Origin: Lycorma delicatula
Taxonomy: Eukaryota > Arthropoda > Insecta > Hemiptera > Fulgoridae
DNA length: 64,000 bases
NCBI RefSeq assembly: GCF_047948215.1
Contig: NC_134460.1
Location: forward strand, 123,145,324-123,209,323
Reading direction: 5' to 3'
Both the position numbers and the translations under genes were made by a program. The notes beneath the pieces are model-generated. The model saw only the letters and a list, made by a program, of their open reading frames with translations. It had not been told where the DNA came from and made no database searches. Shown here piece by piece: positions 34,174 through 45,125 of this stretch; within the stretch, counting starts at the first letter, position 1; every line of letters starts with the position of its first letter.

Positions 34174-34995
34174 TAGAGCAATGATTCTCTCTACCTTTTT
34201 AGCTCCACGACACCCATAAATTAAAAAAAAAATATGATGAATATTTCATGAACCTAAACCTAACCCTAAGAGACCTAGTTAAACTATTTAGCTGCGCTGA
34301 TTGTGACAGGTATGAACATGTATGTATGAAGTGTACAAACATTAATAATTTACAGGTTCGAATTTCACGTGTACGTGTTCTTTGTAAATTGGTCTGCTTG
34401 AATAATATTCGCTGTGGGAGCGTCGTGTTCGTACGATACACTTGAACATTTGTTCTCAGCAGTATAAAAGAAGCGTAAAGGATTGCAGAACGTCAGTTAA
34501 ATTTTCAATGTAAAGCGTGCGTCCGGTGCCTTAAGTTTTTAAAAGCGTAGTTTCATTGAGAATAATAATAACTGAGGTTTTAAGGGTGCGGTTAAACGAT
34601 GTAACTGTTGTTTTTTTTTTTCAATTAGATTTTTATGCAAAATGGATACATTTTTGAATAAATGAAGTGAGCCATCTACATCTACTGAATAGACTGGTAA
34701 AAAGACAAGATTTTACAATGACAGTTACTTAAATTACGATTTTAGCTCATTGAATGTATAGGGACAGTGCATTGTTTGCTTTCAAGTCCTCTGCGATGAA
34801 GGCATGAAGTCATCAAAATTAATTCGACACTTGAAATGTAAACATTTGGGTTATAAACGCGAGAAATGGTCGTCTTTCGTCTTATCGACAAATCATTTCG
34901 TGCAAAAATTCGTGTTATCCATCCACGGCTTTTTTTCTCGGGAGTACCTAATTTCTCTTCACCTAAAAGAAACTGTGTCAGAACTAGAGATATAT
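34174..34995 (+). mobile_element. hAT-type transposon 5' part
   Basis: The sequence opens at CAATGATTCTCTCTACCTTT with TTAGCTCCACGACACCC. This resembles hAT terminal repeats of the form CAGTGGTTCTCAACCTTTTTAGCTCxCGACCC. A BED zinc-finger relic lies 0.45 kb inside. The 3' terminus is not recognised, so the element appears truncated or internally deleted. Confidence 0.6.
34642..34890 (+). pseudogene. BED zinc-finger N terminus of hAT/ZBED-like transposase
   Basis: The frame starts MDTFLNK followed by TGA, then reads SEPSTSTE, stop, TGKKTRFYNDSYLNYDFSSLNV. It continues to CIVCFQVLCDEGMKSSKLIR and HLKCKH. The spacing C-x2-C...H-x4-H with M-K-x-x-K-L-x-R-H-L is the BED-type finger of ZBED5-like hAT proteins (M-K-P-S-K-L-x-R-H-L-x-T-K-H). 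In those proteins the finger binds DNA upstream of the RNase H-like transposase core. Here the frame runs open past the finger to a stop at about 34996 with no recognisable core. Premature stops make it inactive. Confidence 0.85.
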
Positions 34996-34999
34996 TAGA

Positions 35000-35885
35000 A
35001 ATTTAAGTAATTTTACTAGTTTTTAAGTACAATTAACAATTAAGTTATTACTAGGAAATTTTGTATGAAACTATAATGTAGCTATGAAATTACGTAAAAA
35101 AGAAGAGAGGAAAAATAGTAAGTAAGTAAATATTTTCCCTAATTTTCAGTCCAATCGGCTTAAAATTTCGGAATTTTAAACAACTTATTGAGTATTTTTG
35201 TTATACCAAAATTCGGTTTTCTTCGACCGCTAAACAAAAATTCGAAATAGTAAAAAACCACTAAAAAATGTTTGAGTTATTTTCGAATAGCCAATCCGAA
35301 GATATTAACAAAAATATAGGTTAACACACGTACCTACATATACATCTTGGAAAAATTTCTATAAAGTTTTTGTGTTTTGTACTAATAGGGTTCCAAAAAT
35401 CGATGTTTGCAACAACCCCGGAACCAAAAGCTTTATCTCTGTATTTTCACTTATACGAAAAACTGCAATAGCCGAGAAAGTAAATATGTAAAGAACTAAA
35501 AAAAAATTCGTTTATTTTGTTTTTATTACTACCATTTTCAATTTTACATTTGTACTTTAACGAAGAAAATAAAGTGGATGAAATAATATTCAAAACATGT
35601 TAATTTTTGTACTTATATTACAAAATGAAAATAAATAAAAAATAACCCTTTCGGCATATCGGAAGGCGGAGGTAGATTTCATCGGTTCTAATTAGAGAAT
35701 AAAAAAGATTTCCACTTTAAAGTTAAGAAAAACTTCAAATTTACTCAATACGACAATAGTTGAATGTTAAAAAAAGTTTCACATGTTTAGCGTACAACAA
35801 CCTCCATCTTCTTACAATTCCAGCAATATTATGGCCATCCCTTGCCGTAAGGGTTGGTCATATCAAAAATTGTTTCAGAGAAATA
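35000..35885. other. Gene-free region, possible dispersed repeat
   Basis: No ORF of interest. The segment 35130-35500 (phrases such as GCAACAACCCCGGAACCAAA and GCAATAGCCGAGAAAGTAAA) has the feel of a non-autonomous transposon interior, but no partner copy is seen here. Confidence 0.35.
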
Positions 35886-35892
35886 TTTTAGG

Positions 35893-36195
35893 TAATGCTT
35901 AGAGGACTAACGACCACTTTAAATCGATTCGATACTGTGCCTATTGATCCATCAGGTTGAGAGTTCCAGCGTTCAAGTCCTACTAAAAGCAGTTACTTTT
36001 ATACGGATTTGAATACTAAATCGTGGATACCGGTCCTTGGTAGTTGGGTTTCAATTTACCACACATCTCAGGAATGATCGAACTGAAACTGTACAAGACT
36101 ACACTTCATCTACACTCATACATATCATCCTCATTTATCCTCAGAAGTAATACCTGAACGGTAATTGCCGGAGGAGGTTAAACAGGAAATAGATG
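35893..36195 (+). mobile_element. tRNA-derived SINE-B (plus)
   Basis: The B-box region GAGAGTTCCAGCGTTCAAGT with CCTACTAAA is followed by CGTGGATACCGG, GGTTTCAATTTACCACACAT, GACTACACTTCATCTACACT and the GAGGTTAAACAGGAAA 3' end. The A-box part of the head is degraded. Confidence 0.8.
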
Positions 36196-38240
36196 AATAT
36201 ACTGTGCCTATTACGGCAGGTATGATTTTTTGTCTTCGAAATCCAACTTTTTCCACCCCCTGACCCAGTGGTTGGTGATATTAAAAAACTTTACTTAGAT
36301 AGGTTTTATGCCCTTATCCAAAGAATTATAGGAACTAAATATAAAGGAACTTTATATTTTTCTTAATAAGAAAGTTATAGCGATATTTTGTTTTTTAGAA
36401 AAAGTCCCCCATTTCCACCCCCCCCCCCCATGGTTCGATTTTTCTCATTAAAGAACTCGCCCGAGTTTTTGGAACGTTATATTTTATGTATCGGTTAGAA
36501 AGTGATTAGTGCAAAATTACGGCAGTTATCGTGTCCACAAGAAAGTGATATATATATGAACTTTTGAACTGACAGTGATTTTGGTGTCTGAGGAATGTGA
36601 AACGTTTAGATATGTCGAAATTTTCCGGAAGTCGAATCATGATACCTATTACAATAGGTAGACTTCTTACGAAATCTACCTAATATAAAATAAAAATTAA
36701 GTATTACGGAAACATTTACGTGTTTCAAACAACGAAAAGATCTGGACATAATGTTTTTATCTCAAAAAGTTTTCTTATGATGTGATACATTCTATTCTAC
36801 ATGACATTACATAGATTTGATTATTTATCTACTAAATTTGCATAAAAAGAGTGAAAGCAAAATGGGCTTATAAACCATTTCATTACAATTTTGTATATAG
36901 CAATGTCAAAATAAAAATATTTCTTAAAATAATTATTTATGGAAGTATTTTTTTTTTAAGCGAGAAAAAATTAAAAATTTATCAACTGGTTGATCCATAT
37001 GTAAAATAATGAATAAAATAAGAATTTTTTCCATTTCTAAAGAAAAAAAAATGAATCACGTTAAAAAAAGTAGTAAAGATAAAAATATTTTATACTAAGT
37101 TGAAGACTAATAAAAGTTACAATGACTTACTTGCAGATTAATAATTAAAAACTGGTAACAAAGAAATAAAAGAGAAAACATAAAATGAAAATGGATAGGA
37201 AATTTTGATAAAACTATGCAAAAGATAACGGAAGAACTAATACTCGTAACTTTAGAAGAGAAGAGATAAATTACAACACTCTGCAGGAACACTCACAAAC
37301 ACAAAAATATATGGTAGGAAGTTTTAATTTTTATTAATCACCGTTCAACTGGGTTTTCTTAAATTTCTAAATATAATGGACATTAAGAACTTCAAAGTAC
37401 TAAGTTTCTTTAATAAAATTTCATCAAACTTTATTACTAAACCGGTTGAATACTAAGCTTTTCCCGGGTCATTCCTTGTCATTTTCTTAATATGGATATT
37501 ATTCCTTCAAATTTAAAAAAAATAATTTTGTTCATAATATTTTTATTCATTAAGTTTTGATCAAAATTAGATTATCATTTATACGTATGGAGAATTCAAG
37601 CCAACGCAGAAGAACAGATTTCGTTATTGCGTGATTGGTCTGTTTAAACCTATCACGCAACAGTATAAAAGTAACTGCTGGATAAGTATAATATATTTGT
37701 GGGTGTGTATGTATGTGTATCACTTTGACCGTAGAACTACGATTTGGTTAATTATCCTAACGTAGTTATATGTAAATTACCTTCAACAAATTTACTAAAT
37801 AGGGTATTTAAAAAAAGAAACAAAAAACAAACCTAGTAGTTTGATAAAAACAGTACTAGTGGTTAATCAAGAAAAACGATCGTCAATCTTAGAAATCCCA
37901 GATAACAAATCTGAGGATTACGGACAGTATTAGTAACGATATTTCATACATTGTTGGATAAATACACACATACATGAACTGTCTTAAGTGTTTAAAAAGC
38001 AAAATATTGTACTCGTATAGTTCTAAAAATGATATACCATTTATTATTTCTCTTTTCACAGATGATGAAGTGTATCTATATCAGATAATTTAATAATAAT
38101 AAACACAAATTTGCTTTGGCAAGTCAAAAAAATTATTTATTGCGCGGATAAAAAAACGTTACTTCACAAAGACATAACATTACTAATCGTTTTGATATAG
38201 GATAATCGAAAAGGCAGCAATAAAAAAAAAATTATATCAC
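36196..38240. other. A+T-rich region without recognisable gene
   Basis: A C-run of about 12 at 36418-36429 is preceded by CCCCCATTTCCA. The 36200-36680 segment reads like dispersed-repeat interior. Otherwise nothing is recognised. Confidence 0.45.
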
Positions 38241-38246
38241 GTAATT

Positions 38247-38400
38247 GCCGGCCTCCGTGGCACGAGTGATAGCGTCTCGGTCTTTCATTCGGAGGTCCTG
38301 AGTTCGAATCCCGGTCAGGCACGGCATTTTTCATAAGCTACATTTTCATATCCCACGCACAAGCTACAAGCTTATGTGGCGATATCAACAAGCAATAATT
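38247..38400 (+). mobile_element. tRNA-derived SINE-A, copy 3
   Basis: GCCGGCCTCCGTGGCACGAG, TGATAGCGTCTCGG, then GAGTTCGAATCCCGGTCAGG give a clear A box and B box. The tail has CATTTTCATATCCCACG and ACAAGCTACAAGCTTATGTG. A short TAATT occurs at both edges. It is the best-preserved SINE-A in the window. Confidence 0.88.
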
Positions 38401-38435
38401 GGAATTGAAAAATAATCGGGTTTCATACATTCTTT

Positions 38436-39212
38436 TAGACGTCATCCGCTGTAACCTTGATACGATGGACACAACGGCACAAAACAAAACGCCTCTGTGT
38501 CACTGTCAGTCACTGCAAAGGTGAAATTTCAGCAGCTAACACAGTGCGTTTTATGGTTAGTGGAGTATAAATTAGTTATTACTGTTAAACCGACTTTCCA
38601 GCGTGTTTTGTGGCAATGATCCCTTCATGCAAAGGGGATTAGACCGTGGTACGAACAGTTTAAAGAATCTGGCAAGTGGAAGTAAAAAAGCCTACGAATG
38701 GCTCAAAACAAGAGACAAAGAAGTTGCGCGTATACGCCAAAGTTATCGTACATTTTCCCGCAATTTGACCAAATTGAACAAGAAACAACGATGCTGTAAT
38801 GCTTCAACAACATTGTGTTTTAGCGTGGGCGTTTGACGCGCTCTTAATGAAAGATTTCCTAATCGTTGAATTGGTAGGGACGATCCTGTGTTTTGCCTAC
38901 CAAGAAACACAGATTTGACACTCCTAGATTTTTTTCTATGCGAATAAGTTAAAAACATTGTACACAGTGAAAAAATCAGGATGTACAACGGATCGCCGCT
39001 ACTATTGCCACATATCGCGATGATCCAGCTGATCTAGGCAGAAGATGTTAGCACAGGGATCAACGGAGCTAATATTCTATGGTATGTACAAAAACACTTT
39101 GGGTTGGTGAATTTAAAAAAAATAAACACTCATTTCATTATCTGTAGTAGTTTCTGAGATACGATTTTTCTTAAATGGTTGTAACCTTTATCGATGACCC
39201 TGGTATACTATT
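38436..39212 (+). mobile_element. Internally deleted Tc1/mariner-type element with transposase relic
   Basis: The left edge carries GTCATCCGCTGTAACC and the right edge CGATGACCCTGG, so GTCATC reappears inverted as in elements with CAGGGTCATC-type ends. The N-terminal part reads GIRPWYEQFKESGK (from 38635), matching the HTH segment x-I-R-R-W-Y-x-Q-F-K-E-T-G. It continues to EVARIRQSYRTFSRN. The C-terminal part reads FPNRWIGRDDPVFCLPRNTD, LTLLDFFLCE, stop, VKNIVHSEKIR, with NLKKINTHFI just after. This is the catalytic third-Asp block of the same family seen at 26.5 kb. The middle, including the first two catalytic Asp residues, is gone. Numerous stops are present. Confidence 0.88.
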
Positions 39213-39474
39213 TATGTAATTGTAATATTTACGTTCCATAATATAAGTTTTAACTTCATGTTTAGTGACAATTTATCTTTTGATGGTGTGATTTATTTAG
39301 TTTTACAAAATACGATCATATTGTTTATTGTTTTATTTTGAATCATCATAAAAACATTGTAACTTTGTTATCATTGATTATTTATATAACGGTTACTACT
39401 TATTTTTCTATCTGAAATATAATTTTAATTTTTAGCTATCTGAAAAAGTTATAACGATTTTTTTTAAGATAAAA

Positions 39475-40167
39475 ATCTGATGTGGACGCTACATGACTTC
39501 CTTGTAAACCTATTAAATAACATATACATATTTTTATTAAATGAAAAGTACGTAATATTTTACTTCATTAATAACTTCTGATATATTTTCATTTTTTTTT
39601 TTTGTTATTACTGAATTATTTATTAAAAAAACTTTTTTTACAATCAGAGATAATTATTAATAAATCAATATATTTAAATTTTAAAAAAAGTTAAAGAAAA
39701 AGGAGATAAGTCGGATTCGAACCGATGTGCCTTCCCCTTGTAAGATCCAAATATTTCATTAATTAAAATTTTATATGGCTATAACTCTGGAACCAATGAA
39801 AATAAGAATCACGATATATCGTTGAAAAGCTCTCAATGCGGGTTTATTACTGCAGTTAAGAAAAAGTCCAAAATCCAATTTTTTGGATTTTGGGCTTTTT
39901 TGGATACCTTTGTTTCAGTTGATTGCGATCAAAAGGGGAAGTGCACAACAAGATGCTACAACAGTCCTAAATCCAAACTTTCAAGATACTACGGCTAATC
40001 ATTTTTGAGTTGTGCGAGATACATACGTACATATGTACATACAGACTTCATGTCAAAACTAGTTAAAATGGATTCAGGGATGGTCAAAATGGATATTTCC
40101 GTTGAAATCTGAAAACCGAATTTTTTGCGATCACAACACTTCATCACTTCGTACACGGAAATAAAAA
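39475..40167 (+). repeat. Family F repeat, copy 6 (near full length)
   Basis: From TCTGATGTGGACGCTACATG and ACTTCCTTGTAAAC to ACTTCGTACACGGAAATAAA. It contains CGGATTCGAACCGATGTGCC, the strong internal hairpin (AAAATCCAA and TTGGATTTT), CTACGGCTAATC, the ACGTAC tract and GGATTCAGGGATGG. It lies immediately downstream of the degraded Tc-type element. Confidence 0.92.
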
Positions 40168-40730
40168 TGTGCTTAGATGCATATTATAAAAAAATTTGTT
40201 AGATGCTAGTAAATATGATTCAAGTATACCAGTAAATTAAAAAGTTTGGAAATTTATATAATATTAAATATAAAGATTATCTTGAACAGGAAAAAAGCAT
40301 TACTTCTTTAATAAATGTTTACATGGTATTAATTATACAATCTGGAGACTTCAAATTTTCGATTAACGTGTTCTTAAGTAGGTATTAAAAAATTTTATTA
40401 TTTAAGTGGATTATTTGAGAAGTTTTCGACTTGACCAGAGGTGACGAAAGTATGACAAAATGATTAAGATATTTGTTAAGTATGATCCTTTATATAGCGT
40501 ACTGCAAAGATTCAAACGCGTGAGTTTAGTTTTTTGTTTGTAGCGATCGAGTAAATTAAACAAGTTTTGATACTTTCTGAAACACTGATAAAATTGGAGT
40601 TTGAGCTTTTATAAAGTACTTTTTTTAACAGTTTAAACCCAACGGAGAACAAAAAGTGTTTGATTCAACATTAAAGAATTCTTCCCTTCGTTTTTGATTG
40701 TAAGAAAGTGGGCCGCAAGTACACTACATA
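40168..40730. other. A+T-rich stretch without recognisable gene
   Basis: Nothing is recognised between family F copy 6 and the SINE-B copy. Confidence 0.5.
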
Positions 40731-40734
40731 AGCC

Positions 40735-41028
40735 ACCGGGTTAGTCTGTTGGTGAACGCGTCTTCGCAAATCAGCTGATTTTAAATTGGAGAGTTCCAAC
40801 GTCTAAATCCTAGTAAAGACAGTCACTTTTACACGGATTTGAATATTATATCGTGGATACCGGTGTTCTTTGGTGGTGGGATTTTAATTAACCACATATC
40901 TCAGAAATGGTCAACCTGAGACTGTACAAGTCCACACCTCGTTTACACTCATACATATTATTCTCATTCATCTTCTGAAGTAATACCTGACAGTGATTAC
41001 CGGAGGCTAAACAGGAAAAAAAAGAAAT
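40735..41028 (+). mobile_element. tRNA-derived SINE-B (plus), near full length
   Basis: The head reads CCGGGTTAGTCTGTTGGTGA and ACGCGTCTTCGCAAATCAGC, then GAGAGTTCCAACGTCTAAAT (degenerate B box). The body follows with CGTGGATACCGGTGTTCTTT, and the 3' end is GGAGGCTAAACAGGAAAAAA. It directly precedes the R1-type 3' end. Confidence 0.85.
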
Positions 41029-41041
41029 AGTACACTTCGTG

Positions 41042-41678
41042 AGGAGCTCACGTTTGAGCTAACCCAGTTTCTATAGGGGGATGGTAGCTTCATTAGCTAC
41101 CTATTCGGCAGGAAGAGGCGACTATCAGAGAGGTGTTTCTACTGTGGAGAGCGAACACACTATCTTCCAGTGCCCAAGGTGACAGGAAGACAGGAGGATG
41201 ATGCGGACGCGGGTGGGTAAGGTGACACCAGATAATGTAGAGGAGGAGATGCTCCACGGAGACAAGAACTGGAGAACTGATAGTGAGGCGACAGGGAGTA
41301 TTATACGAAAGAAGGTATTAGAGGAAGTAGAGGATGAGAAGGGTGGTTAGCAGTAGGGCAGGGCGGACAGCCCTGTTCAGCAGGGGTGGGATGCTCCGGC
41401 GTCTCATTTTCAATGATTGAACGGGGACTCATGGGTTCTTCAGTGGGCAAAAGATCGCAGAACCGGTTTGGGGAACTCAATTTACCTTAGATTAGAAGCT
41501 CGGCACTAAAAGACCAAGTCCCGGCCTCTGGGTGGTGCTGTCAGGAATGGCATAACCGGGCCTGGCATTACCGCCCAGGAGATTAGAGACCTGCCACTTT
41601 CATGGCCGCGTTATACGGGAATGTAGGTCCGGCCTTGAGCGGAACGGTGTCGAAAAAAATAAGAAAAGAAAAAAGTAA
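41042..41678 (+). pseudogene. R1-clade LINE 3' end: ORF2 C-terminal Cys/His region and 3' UTR
   Basis: Read from about 41046: EELTFELTQFL, then a stop, GDGSFISYLFGRKRRLSERC and FYCGE. After a one-base change of frame it continues VESEHTIFQCPR. R1-type ORF2 proteins end with a similar L-T-Q-x-L-x-G-H-G-x-F-x-x-Y-L...C-x-x-C...E-H-x-x-x-x-C-P. The tail RMMRTRVGKVTPDNVEEEML and IIRKKVLEEVEDEKGG ends at a stop near 41348. The GC-rich 3' untranslated part (CAAGTCCCGGCCTCTGGG and the rest) runs to an A-rich tail near 41675. It identifies the parent family of the 21.54 kb insertion. RT and endonuclease are absent (5' truncation). Confidence 0.88.
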
Positions 41679-41679
41679 C

Positions 41680-43070
41680 TATATTCACTACATTTTACAG
41701 GTGTTTTGGGTATGAAAAAACGTACCGCTTTGTGGATGTTGCGTTTGTTAACAGTGGGTCAAGTATGCATTTGACTGAATACGTCTCACGAGGGTTTAGA
41801 CTTAATGCAAACAGACCATACATTAAAATCTGATTGTAAACTCAGATTCAGATCACGTTAAAATCTTTGTAGAGACTGGTTCTACGTCGGAACAAAACCT
41901 TCTAGTAAACAAAAGTATACCTGAAAATATAGACGTCGTAAGAACTGTAATGCTAAGCCTCAAACGTATATTGTCATTTAGTTTTACTTGGGTCGTTGAA
42001 GACCAATGTTTGAAGGATTCTTCGTGACGGTGCACACATACAGTTGCTACATAGAAATTTTAACGATGTAAACTGCTGATAGATTTAATCGTATGAATTT
42101 TTACCATCGATTTTTGAATTTTATAAAAAAGAAAGGTACTTAAAACATCTAATTAGTTAATCGTATTTCCATTTATTCAGATATCATCTGTGAGTAGTTG
42201 GTCCATTTTACTTTGAGGAAGACGATGGGTGAGCTGTTATCGTCTTGTTAAAGCGATATGTCCGAATTTTTCAAGGATTTCTCCTAAAATATTTCCAGAG
42301 AATCAGTTTTAACATGATACAGCGACCAGGTACGTAGTTACATATCAATAAATTAATGAAATCAAACGATTATTTTCAGATCATGTCACTTCCAGGGATT
42401 TCAGTAATACTTTCTCGTAGATCATCGTGTCGTATGGCATTAGTTTTTTCTTTTGGAGCTATTTGAAAAGCAATATAAGTAATTTATCCCTACGAAGTAT
42501 TAAAAAAAAAATCAAGAAAAAGTGATCATAGAATTTCTATAAGCTAATCGTACAATACCGGAGTATGCAGTAGTCTGAATAAAAAAATTCAGCTTGAAAA
42601 AGTGTGAATCTTAAGTTAACGTATATATAACCTTAAAACTTATTCAGATCTTAAATGTGTTTTAAGGTAAAAATAAATGCTAACAAATAAGGTGCTAGTG
42701 TATAATAAGAGTTAGTTCTTTTTTAAAAGTATACATAAAATAAATATTAATTTAAAAAAAAAAACATTTTATGTTTTATTGGCTTATCCATTATTAAGAT
42801 TGAGAACAATATTTACAAGTCTCAGTATGTAATATCATACTGTTTTGTACTGTTTTGTTTAATATTGTCAATAAAATGGGTTTTTTGACGATGGGGAGGA
42901 ATTAATAGAAAGTGGTTAATTGCTTCTCAAATTCTAAAGAATTTTGTAAAGTCGTAATATTATGATCGACTTGCAAAATAGAATAATATAATAGATTATT
43001 TATTGATTATAAAAATATTACAAAAATAAATAATATTATATTATAATATAATATAATAATATTATAATAT
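41680..43070. other. Gene-free region upstream of the I-like LINE
   Basis: No domain is recognised. The segment 41700-42040 is of mixed composition and unidentified. The last 60 bp before the LINE are nearly pure A/T. Confidence 0.5.
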
Positions 43071-43616
43071 CCCCACGTCCCGAACACAACATCTACGTTC
43101 CACGTCCAGGGCGGCGACAGCTGTACTCACGTACATTACATATAGCTGGCTAACGGGGTTCTGAGTATTGTTTCTGGGATATACTTTTTTCGGCCGATTT
43201 TCATCTGCAGGCCGAATTAGAGGACTGGATTTCGCGGCCACCTGCAGATACGAAATTCTTACTGATTATGGAAATGGATTGATAGATCCATTTAGATCTA
43301 TCATTTAGATCTTTAGAGCTGGCGATGTGGCGGCCACGGTCGAAGTTATTTGTAGGCGTAACGGAGACCTTTCGTTGTCCACATGCCCCCCGCGATGGCA
43401 AGCATGCAGTTAAGGTGCCCATGTTGTTCGGGGCATGGGAGCCGTGAAAGCTTCGGTGTGTAAGGACCTGGAGTCAGTGCAGAGACTGCGCATCCGCTCT
43501 CTGCCAGGACATATGCCGGTTCCACCGGAGTACCGGAACGGACCTCCAGGGTTGGTAGCCCTGGAGTGGGGGTGTACCCCGGCGGCTAGCCTTACTACAG
43601 AAGGGATTAACTGTTC

Positions 43617-44804
43617 ATGCAAACTGAACAACCAAACGTGGCAGAGGGTTCACGTAAACACCCTCGTCTAGAACCAGCCGTTTCGCCTGAGGCAAAACGG
43701 AGAAAGAGTGCAGAGTCAAGAAAGATTGAGATTGACGCTAGGAAAAGCTTACAAAAAGCTTTTTTTAAGAGTAGTAATGTACCGAAACACAAATATTTGG
43801 TCATTACAAAGGAGGATGGAAATTTCTCGAGGGTGAGTCCTTTTCTCATCGCTCGGGAGATAACCAAATGCGCTGGTGGCCCTGTAAAAGAAATAAGGAA
43901 GACCTTCACGGGACTTCATGTTGAGACTGTAAATGATGTCCAGTCTCAAAAGATCCTAGGGCTTAAAAAGATTGGAGAACTGGCTGTACATGTCGATCCC
44001 CACGGTACGCTCAACACCTCAAGGGGTGTAGTCGTCTGTCGAGATCTTCTAAATTGCTCGGAGCAAGAAATTGTTGAGGAGTTGTCATCTCAATGGGTAA
44101 TAGAGTGTCGCCGATTGAACATGAGAAGGAATGGCGAAGTCCTACCTTCAGCCTCTCATGTTCTCACATTTAACCGGCCTACCTTGCCGGAGAAGATTAG
44201 AGCGAGGATACATCGATTGGATGTGTGGGCATTTATCCCTCAACCAATGTGATGCTTCAAGTGCCAACGTTTTGGCCACACCGCTATCAAATGTGAGAGA
44301 ACGCAAATATGCGTGTGCGGCGAAGAGGTGCATAAGGGAGAGACGTGTAAAGAGCCCCCTACATGCATCAATTGCAAGGGACAGCATTCATGTAGATCCA
44401 GCAATTGTCCTGTCTACAAAGAAGAGGTAGCTGTGCAGGAAGTTAAAACCCTGCAGAAAGTCAGCTACATCGAAGCCAAGAAGATTGTTAACGCCCGCAA
44501 ACCTAGAGCAACAACATCTTATGCTCAGGCTGCGGCTACTGTTCCTGCTCCTGCTCCAATTGCTGTAGATGAGACTCAAATTATAAATAAACTTGCGCCT
44601 ACTTTGGCTAACATGATTGAGAGGATCATCGAAAACAAGATGAAACTTTTCAGCAATAAAGAATTTGTTAAGCCAAAGATAGTGGTACAGCCTGCTGAAG
44701 ATAAATCTGTAAAAATGAAAGTTGCTCCTGTAGAAAAGAAAACGGACGCCAAACCAGAATGTCAAGTCCGTCTCAGCGAAATCCTTAATGATAAGAAACA
44801 GTAG
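43617..44804 (+). pseudogene. ORF1 (gag-like, three CCHC-type knuckles) with one internal stop
   Basis: LINE ORF1 proteins bind the element RNA. The frame runs from the ATG at 43617 (MQTEQPNVAEG) and is open to a TGA at 44250-44252. It resumes in the same frame to a TAG at 44802-44804. A basic N terminus (KRRKSAESRK) is followed by a fold-like region ending RRNGEVLPSASHVLTF...FIPQPM. The first knuckle CFKCQRFGHTAIKC (C-x2-C-x4-H-x4-C) begins right after the TGA at 44253. CVCGEEVHKGETC and CINCKGQHSCRSSNC follow. The order is typical of I-type and related ORF1. The TGA stands where Arg is usual in this context (QPMRCFKC), which suggests a CGA-to-TGA change. The frame after the TAG stays open to about 44911 (AAKPPATEEASKPQRPQN), so the TAG may also be secondary. 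Confidence 0.88.
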
Positions 44805-45125
44805 TGTGTTATAGAGGCTGCAAAGCCTCCCGCAACTGAGGAGGCCTCTAAACCACAGAGGCCACAAAATATCACACAGGGGGACGAGTGTCCCCCCTTC
44901 CACTGGCGGTGATCGGTGCGGCCCCAGTGTCTGGGGGCGGCCAGCTTGCCGCCTCTAAATCGGCACCGATCCATGCCCGTCGTCGTCGGCGGCTTCGGTG
45001 GTCTCAGATTCGGAGACCGGAAGCTACACGGGCGACGACGTTCTCCACGAACACGGTGCTGTTCGAAAGATGGAGAAAAAAAGGCCAAAAGGGTGGCCGA
45101 AAGGCAAACCCAGACGATAATATAA

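Noticed and set aside
34199..34445. 80-codon minus and 65-codon plus frames near the hAT end
   Set aside because: They overlap each other on opposite strands and lie in the presumed terminal region. No protein features are visible.
43004..43020. Alternative, longer TSD (ATTATAAAAATATT) for the I-like LINE
   Set aside because: A 14-mer match exists at 43007-43020 and just after the tail, but about 50 bp of A/T sequence would then separate it from the first GC-rich element base. In such A/T-rich DNA chance matches are common, so the 10-bp repeat adjacent to the element is preferred, also with caution.
43435..43671. 78-codon frame in the LINE 5' region
   Set aside because: It could be an upstream ORF, but there is no motif or second copy to support it, and the antisense frame is equally open.
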